A stretch of 64,000 nt of DNA from Saccharum officinarum (Eukaryota; Streptophyta; Magnoliopsida; Poales; Poaceae). Shown piece after piece: positions 57,177 to 64,000 of the stretch (position 1 is the stretch's first letter; each line of letters starts with the position of its first letter). Made by a program: the position numbers and the translations under genes. The stretch spans positions 115,488,680 through 115,552,679 of the forward strand of contig CM036160.1 of the NCBI GenBank assembly GCA_020631735.1, written 5' to 3'. The notes beneath the pieces are model-generated. The model saw nothing but the letters and a program-made list of their open reading frames with translations, did not search any database and was not told where the DNA came from.

Positions 57177-58617
57177 ATGTAAGAGGTCACTGATGTAACA
57201 AGGGATGAAGGAAGCCAAAGGCGTCAATCTACCTTATGGGGCAATAGCAAGATTGTAGGTAACAATTATATATTGTCCTCTATTTCGACAATGATTTTGT
57301 AGCCTCCTTTTTCCTCTCCCATGGGATTCCCTAGTCTTGCACACAAAAGTTGCAGGGGAATAGATAGAATGCAGATAGCACTTTTCACGTTATGTGATTC
57401 AAATTTTTCAGGTTGTGTGAGGCAAACGTGGCCTGAACAAGTAAATGAAGGTTTTATGGGGATCTCTATGATTTTTCCAACCATTCTCGCACTGATCCAT
57501 GTGTACCTAAATTGTAGGTATGCACGAAACTTACCAAGCTTTACATTTCTTTTTTCTATAGGCAGTGAAACAAGAATTTTCTTATAACTAAATGTTGTTG
57601 AAGTTGTACCACTAGACCACCTATTTTAACTTAAATCCGCTATCTCTTAGGCCAATCTACATTGGCACTGCATGAGGTCGAGAGGCAACGGCCGAGTAGC
57701 CAATGCTATTGAGATCTATGTGGATCTCAGTGGATTTTAAGAATCCGAGAGAAAATTTTAGAATCGCATAGTCCTAGCCAAACAATTAGAATCTCAAAAT
57801 CCAATGAAATATAAATCATATGGGATGCCGGTTTCCAAGATGTGTTATCCAATACAAACCGGGCCTAAATACCGTGTATCCATGCGACATAATTGGCCAA
57901 CAATGTCTCGATTCGATGTATTCCCGATGGGGACTTTGATCTAGTCCCTAGTTTCCGCATGCGCATCGAGCAACACTAGCTAGTTCCTATTTCAAAAGAT
58001 CCAAAGGAACTACAAAGCATAAATAATAAACAATATTACAGGAACCCCTAAACCATAATAAATCTTTAATTCTTTGCTTCTTGTCTTCGGCCACACACGG
58101 ATTAGACTTGATGTGACAAGACATGCCATACGAGCAACTTCAACCGAAGCCATATTCATATAATGTCCTCGCTTGTCAGCACGTCGGGCGACTCTGTAGC
58201 CTGCGTTTGCATGTGATTGCTTCAAGGCTAGAACTTGCGAGTGGGATTGCGACAACATACCTTACGCATCCGCGATAGACCTGGCACAGATTTTTTTGCC
58301 TCGTTTAATCCCCCGTGGGGATGAATTAGGACCCATCCTCATCCCTTAATTGAGGAAATCTGTGCGGAGAATCGAGTATCGGGTCCCATTGGCATCCTTT
58401 GGTGACTGGACCAGAGTGAGTCATCGAGGCAGAGCTTGCCAAGTTTGTCAATGACAAAATCTAGGCTCCTGAAGCGGAAGATCTAGTTGATGGCGAAGGT
58501 GAGGGCTAGGCAAAGTTGACCCATACCAATCGTGATTTTCTTGGTGCTACATTGGTCTGTAAGATATGCTTGGAGGTTTTGAGATAAGATCTACCAACCT
58601 TTCGACAAGGGAAACCA
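57177..58617. other. Intergenic, no supported gene
   Basis: Mixed composition with no long convincing frame on either strand and no recognised repeat ends. Confidence 0.5.
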
Positions 58618-58625
58618 CTATTGAG

Positions 58626-59415
58626 TCAGGCTAGGCATTCGGTTTAAACCGATAATTCGTTTCGGTTATTCGGTTTGGGAAAACTTCGGTTTTGGAGAAG
58701 GTCACAACCGATCGGTTTTAGAGAAAAAGAGAAACCGACGATTTCGGTTTCGGTTTCATCAGTTCGGTGTTCGGTTTCAACCGAGATTTGCTGGTCTTGT
58801 ACCTGGGATCTGGTCCGCCTGCTGCCCCGCTCCTGCGTCGTCCCCTGAGTCGTGACGGGAAGCAGTCCAGCGGCGTCGGCTTGGGCCATGGCGCATGGCG
58901 AGGTGCGGCAACGACGGGCGGTGGAGCGGGTATGGCGGCGAGGCGAGGTGTGGCTGCCCGGCCTGCCCGCACGGGTGATTAGCGAGCAGGCGGCACGACC
59001 ACGTGGGCAATTGGGGTGCCGGCGCCGCGCGTGCGAGCGGCGAGTAGGGCGGCGCGGCCAGCGAGCCGCGGTCGCAGCTGGCGTCGCCACGCTGGGAGCA
59101 GCGGGTGGGGGGTGGTCGGGGACGGCGTAGGCGCAGGGAACGACCGGGGAATGAGGATAGGGTTTCGCTGATGTCTGTAGTGGTGTGCGTTCACCGTTGG
59201 TCCACGTTGGGCCTTTGGTTTGGGCTGCTGATAACCTGATATGCGGACGCCTCAGTTCAGTTTGATTCGGGTGTTCGGCTCACTGAACACCAGAACCGAA
59301 GCCGACCACCGAAGCTGAAGTTTCCCAGCACAAAAACCGAAACCGAACAGAACAACCGAAAAAACAGACATTTTGGTTCGGTTTTCGGTTTTCGAGTAAA
59401 ATGTGCCCAAGCTGA
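58626..59415. mobile_element. hAT-type element, 790 bp
   Basis: Ends TCAGGCTAGGCATTCGG and, read from the right, TCAGCTTGGGCACATTTT; CTATTGAG is duplicated at 58618-58625 and 59416-59423. Both ends are packed with ttcggtttcggttt / aaccgaaaccgaa repeats. The middle 58800-59150 is GC-rich and non-recognisable. Confidence 0.82.
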
Positions 59416-59423
59416 CTATTGAG

Positions 59424-61806
59424 GGATGAATTGGTGTCCTTCTTGCTTCTCATCTTCCTCCTCCTTGCACCTCTCTTCCTCACTAAATGCAAGGTGGTTG
59501 AGAGCACTCCTTGCTCTTTTCTAGCAATGGTGATGCTCCATGGGTCTGGGGATGGTTTAGAGTCCTTGATTTCATCCTTCACCTTCCTTACCCTTCTCTT
59601 CCTCCTTGTTCTTGAAGGAAGAGTGTGAGACAGGAGAGTGGAAAAAAGTTGGATGAGCTAGGAGCTTCCTGGTGCTGTGAGGGCATAGAGGTGGTGCCAC
59701 CTCCACTTACAGGTGGGGCCAAGGTGAAGTGCAGCGTGATAGCTCAGACATTGCATCATCGTGCTCTGGTGGACTGTTCATTTAAGCATTACTGAGACCA
59801 AAATGGCACAACAATGTCGGACTGCGAGCTACTCTACAAAAGTTGCAGACTTAGTAGCTTTAAACATGTAATTTTGATGGTGCATATGATCATGATGAGG
59901 ATGCTAAACAACAATGCAATGTGGGGTCGTTACATGGGTAGCCTGGGCCTACTAGCCTAGTACAGTCCTGATATGGGAGTGCCTCAGCCACTAGCCTAAG
60001 TGGGACACAATATCCTGTGTACTGTGGGAAAGTAGTGCGTAGGAAAAAATACACAAGCGGGGTGCCAACATCACATCTGAATGAATAGGCTACAGTGCAG
60101 GCCATGCTTTGCACTATATCGGTACTGCACAATGTCTGCCACGCATTTCTCAACCTGATTCATTTTTCTATTGGAAGAGGCAATTAACACCAATTTGCAC
60201 AAGTTATTAGCAAACACTTGTACCCTTATTTTCAAATATTTGCATATAGTGCCTTATGGTATTCTTGTTTTTCAATTGAAATGCCAAGTCAAGGAGATCA
60301 AGGATAGGCCCAAAAACACACATAGGGGTAAAAACTATGATTGAGCTTGTTAGGCTCCCCGTACTTGTGCACTATCCTTGACTCAAAAAGGAAGAACCAA
60401 AATTTGAGCTTTCCATGTAGGCACTACAATATAGGGGCAAAGGGACAATGATCGAGTTTGGATAGGGGCAAAGGACAATAGGTAGGGGCCTCCTTGACTC
60501 TAAAAGCCTTGAAGACAACTTCTTGGTCGTTTTTGCTTGCAGCAATCACCCTTTCTGGATCATGAGTGGGACGGTCATGGGTGGGATTATTTCAGCCCGA
60601 AATAACCGTGCTTGGCCACGGCGTGGCGGCACCGCCAGAGACCAGCCCTGGTCCAGGTGCCCCCCCTCCCCGCGTTGTGGTGCTGTTGACCCAGCCTCAA
60701 CTCGGCTGGCCACCTGCATGGCGGTGGCAGCGCCGGCGCTGACCCAGGTCTGGATCCACACACGCCCGCTCTATTGCTCATGTTTGCTCTCTTTCATTGT
60801 TGCAGTCCATTTCATGCGGAAATTGAGAGTGCTGAGAATTTATGGGGTTTTAGGAAAAGCTTGACTATAAGCTGTTCTTGATTAGTGCTCTGTGCTATGG
60901 CCAGCACCATCACAGGTTGTCAGTTGGAATTTGTTCATGTATACAACATGACCTATAATAGATGTCTAAAATCTTACAATATTTGCTGCAGCTTTTGGAT
61001 TGCAGAAGGTTCCCTCTTCATCACCCATTCTATTCCAAGGAAAATAACATAAATGTAACTTCAGTTTGCAGCTAAACACAAGGGTGGGTTGACAGCAGCC
61101 AGCACATTAGAAGAGTTGACATACCATTTTGTTCTTCCATTGCGCATGTGAGCAATTTCCTTGACGGTGACTTAGATAAATAGTTTCCTCGTGTTAGAAA
61201 ATCACAAGGACGGGTTGATAGCATCGAGCATTATAAGCAAAAGTTTAAACCTTTTAGCTACCAGATCATTCTCAAAGTGTTAAATCTTTCAGCTACCTGC
61301 ATGAATACAGGGACAGTAGAGCTTACAAAAGGTAGCAACGTCATAGCTCATAATAATAGTTAGTGCTGTAAACAATATACCTGAAGAGTATACTTCGAAC
61401 ATGCTGTTTTCATCTGTTGTATATGGAGTGTATTAGTGCAGTGTAGTAATACTATGAGATGCAATGTCAGGGCATGTAAAGTGAGATTAAAGAGCTATAG
61501 TACCTCTGTAAACTCGTTCATAGAAGCCTGCTAGAGCCTGACTGTCCTAGGTTAAATTGCCTGTTTATCCTCAAACGGTAAGAATAGAATACAAAGTATG
61601 AATCACGTTAGGCACTATCAGTAAGTGTAGTAGCTCTGAGTACGTTCATGTTCGGTCTGTTCCGGTAGCAGATTATGTGCACTCTCATCTTCAGTGCTGC
61701 CAAAAATATTCTCCTTGATACATGTATTATATAATTTGACAGAGCAGAATCACTACATATTTGGTTAAGGAAGCATGCAGGTAAGAAAAAAAGAAAAAAA
61801 AACTCA
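59424..61806. other. Intergenic, no supported gene
   Basis: Short frames only. The phrases ctccttgactc and aggggcaaaggacaat repeat around 60290-60500. Some stretches may be introns of a gene continuing at 61.8-62.9 kb. Confidence 0.4.
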
Positions 61807-62905
61807 CCTGAAGGTAGGGAGGCTTCAAAACAAGGAATACAGATGTCGTGCCAATAGTGCTGCAGAAACAAAAAGCAATATAAAACACCATAAAAATAAA
61901 AAAAATTTGCTATAACTGTAGGGATGAAAACTAAACAACTTCCAGAACATGCCGTGGACACTGAAGTAAACATATTTCAGTAGGCTTTCAGAAGCTTAAC
62001 AAACCAACAAATACTGTTCCTAATAACTGTAAGGAATCCTGCTGAAGGTATCCCACCTATTCATAGCCAAACAATACATGTTTGTAAAAAAATCATCTAA
62101 ATAAATTACAAACCATATGCTGCTGAGTCAAGCTAACATGCATTTGAGAAGTACCATGTGGAGAGCATCTTACCGATTGTGCAATATGACCAACTTGATA
62201 GCGTTGATCTGGAGAAAGGCCCTCTGAATTTCCTAACGAGCTTCTTGTTGTCCCAAGCTGAAAGAGCACTGAAAAATGGACTATGAAGTAGAACAATAAG
62301 TAGGCGTCAATGCATAAGGAAGTCATGAAAGCGAATCCCATTTTTCATTGGAAACCAGCAAGGGATGTGTACAGTTTTTTTACAAATATTAATGTAAGGA
62401 TGTGCACTCTTTTATGTGCATTCTCTGATTATTCAGTGCCAAAAATTACATAGTTCATCATATATTCAGAAAAGAATTAGGACACAATATAGCTATTATC
62501 TCTCGAGAAACATGCTATTAAGAACATGACTGTTGCATTATAAAAATATTAAAGAATTAGTTTTTCTTAAACCTAACAAACAGAAACCTGTGCTACATGA
62601 AGGCGTGACAACCTAACAAAAAGATATATCCTTGCTTCTGCAACCAAATTTTGCAAGGGGCGCAAAAGTTCTTTTCAACTTTTAGCACATGAATTAATAC
62701 TGCAAGCCTACCATTTAACCAACACAGAGAAGCTCACCCAGGAAGAACTGCCACAGGTGCTGATGAGGTACCCACCGATGCCCTTGTTCTGTGTCCTCAC
62801 CGCCAGCATCATGTCAGGCACTCCGCCTGGTTGATGCACTGCTCCACAAACTTCTCGCTGCCGCTCCACATGAAGCTGAAATAGCTGTCGCTCCACCTAA
62901 GAACA
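61807..62905 (-). other. Possible minus-strand exons of an unidentified gene
   Basis: Three GC-richer islands in AT-rich DNA look like exons on the minus strand. About 62905-62740 reads QLHVERQREVCGAVHQPG in one frame and is followed by GTGAGC. About 62275-62165 reads FQLGTTRSSLGNSEGLS then PDQRYQVGHIAQS and is followed by GTAAGATG. About 61862-61809 reads TIGTTSVFLVLKPPYLQ and is followed by GTGAGT. I recognise no family; they could equally be remnants or a captured fragment. No start or stop is placed. Confidence 0.25.
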
Positions 62906-63450
62906 GATAGGACAGAAAAGAAAATGTGGATGAATCAGACAAGGAACATCCTACACGAACTTGATGGAATAACACTATAAACAGGACTACGATATTTTGA
63001 ATTGCCAATTAGTTATTCCCAAAGGTAAAAAAACAGAACTGCACTCAATTGAGAATGTAATATGCCTATAATTCATCTCCTGTCTGGCTGCTCTAGGGCA
63101 GCTTGGCATGACATATAAGTGGAGGTCAGCATCAAAATCACATTGCAGTTTAAGCATGCTGGGACTGCTGCGAACACCATATCAACATTCTAGATCTTAA
63201 TTTTTCTCTAATAAAAAAATACAATAGCTAAGAATCCACTAACGTAATACAGGGCGATGCCATCATCAAAATTATGGTGGTTCGCCACTCAAGCAACATA
63301 TGATTTTTTTTCTCATGTTACATGGTGAGTATTAGTCAGTTTAATAACAAATTTAGCAATCCAAAGTCAAGTTCAGGAAGGAATAGTAATCACCAGATCT
63401 TTCAAGTTCACAGGAATTTCTCTATAGCATATAGCTCAAACAAACTATGA
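62906..63450. other. AT-rich, no gene seen
   Basis: Nothing supported on either strand. Confidence 0.6.
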
Positions 63451-63660
63451 AATCAGGTATAGGAAATATAAAAAGGTTGGCCAAGGAATTATACAGGTAT
63501 AGCTCAGAGTTTGTTTAGGCCTACTCATAGTTTGTTTGAGCTCAAACAATCAGGTATAGGAAATATAAAAAGGTTGGCCAACGAATTACACAGTAGGCCA
63601 AGCAAACAAACTATATAGCTCAAACAAATCATGAAATCAGGTATAGCTCAAACAAACTAT
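63451..63660. repeat. Local repeat, 97-bp period, with inverted phrases
   Basis: atcaggtataggaaatataa starts at 63452 and 63549. The phrase ctcaaacaaactatga occurs directly and as its complement (tcatagtttgtttgag). Confidence 0.8.
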
Positions 63661-63877
63661 GAGTAAGCCAATCCAATAGACTGATCTTTTTCTTTTTTCT
63701 TTTTGTACAACGAATAGACTGATCTTTAATCCCAACCAATTTGTGACCTACAGGCATAATCATGAGCTTTTAAGAACCATTACAGAACTTTTAATGCATG
63801 TATATTAGTTTTTTGCCTTTTCTGATTGATCACCGTGCATATGTGCAGAGCATTTCAATGGAACGAATAAGCAATAA

Positions 63878-64000
63878 CTAGCCAGAACCCCGTGGCAATT
63901 GCCACGGGCTAGGCAGAGTAAGGTGACATAATTGTTTTTTTTCCTCTAAAGCATATATACATCAATTATTTGTGGCGTGCATCGGTAAGTGTAGCAAAAG
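63878..64000 (-). mobile_element. Helitron 3' end, element extends out of the window to the right
   Basis: On the minus strand a perfect 18-bp palindrome (CCGTGGCAATTGCCACGG) is followed by GGTTCTGGCTAG and then a host T. Hairpin, short spacer, CTAG is the 3' end structure of plant Helitrons; the body would lie beyond 64000. Confidence 0.65.

Noticed and set aside
1..64000. CRISPR array, rRNA or tRNA genes, bacterial operons
   Set aside because: No spaced identical repeats, no rRNA-like blocks and no tRNA cloverleaf were noticed; introns, LTRs and plant transposons show a nuclear plant origin.

Overview
The window looks like heterochromatic, transposon-packed nuclear DNA from a grass, probably a panicoid (sorghum/sugarcane/Panicum-like). 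This rests on repeat types I recognise: a Tekay/Del-like Ty3 retrotransposon with 3.9-kb LTRs, CACTA elements with CCGGGACTAAAGG hairpin ends, many MITEs with GGCCTTGTTTAG termini, Helitron ends, hAT elements and Pack-MULEs. I found no convincing intact host gene, tRNA, rRNA or CRISPR array.

Layout. (1) 1-13719: one LTR retrotransposon whose left LTR is cut by the window edge. Between the tRNA-iMet primer site and gag it carries an extra sense ORF whose N-terminus copies the histone H3 tail (ARTKQTARKSTGG, with K4, R8, K9, S10 and T11 kept). The ORF continues into an unknown domain, a coiled coil and an acidic tail. The pol gene of the same element ends in a chromodomain-like module. Six in-frame stops, all TAG, and two frameshifts break the genes. 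(2) 14517-35532: a nest of transposons resolved to the base. A roughly 2-kb Pack-MULE carries a CCCH tandem-zinc-finger gene fragment and a receptor-kinase fragment. It was hit by a 351-bp hAT-type MITE (8-bp duplication) and by a 7.9-kb CACTA (CACTA-1, AAC duplication). CACTA-1 was then hit 6 bp from its own end by a 10.7-kb CACTA (CACTA-2, GGT duplication). CACTA-1 encodes a ten-exon TNP2 transposase. CACTA-2 encodes three minus-strand genes: a GRF zinc-finger/membrane protein, a TNP2 transposase and a large protein ending in a Ulp1-type cysteine protease. Three of these four genes have exactly one premature stop; the GRF gene is open. (3) 35533-64000: a mosaic of small elements (two further MULEs, four hAT elements counting the one above, one full and two partial Helitron candidates, a foldback element, a Stowaway, about ten Tourist-like MITEs in nested clusters) separated by low-complexity or GC-rich DNA without recognisable genes. 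Weak exon-like segments lie at 61.8-62.9 kb on the minus strand.

The gene content is that of mobile elements. The strongest candidate for something undescribed is the retrotransposon pairing of an H3-tail mimic with a chromodomain. Second is the three-gene CACTA with a copy of its end-type hairpin array in front of an internal promoter.
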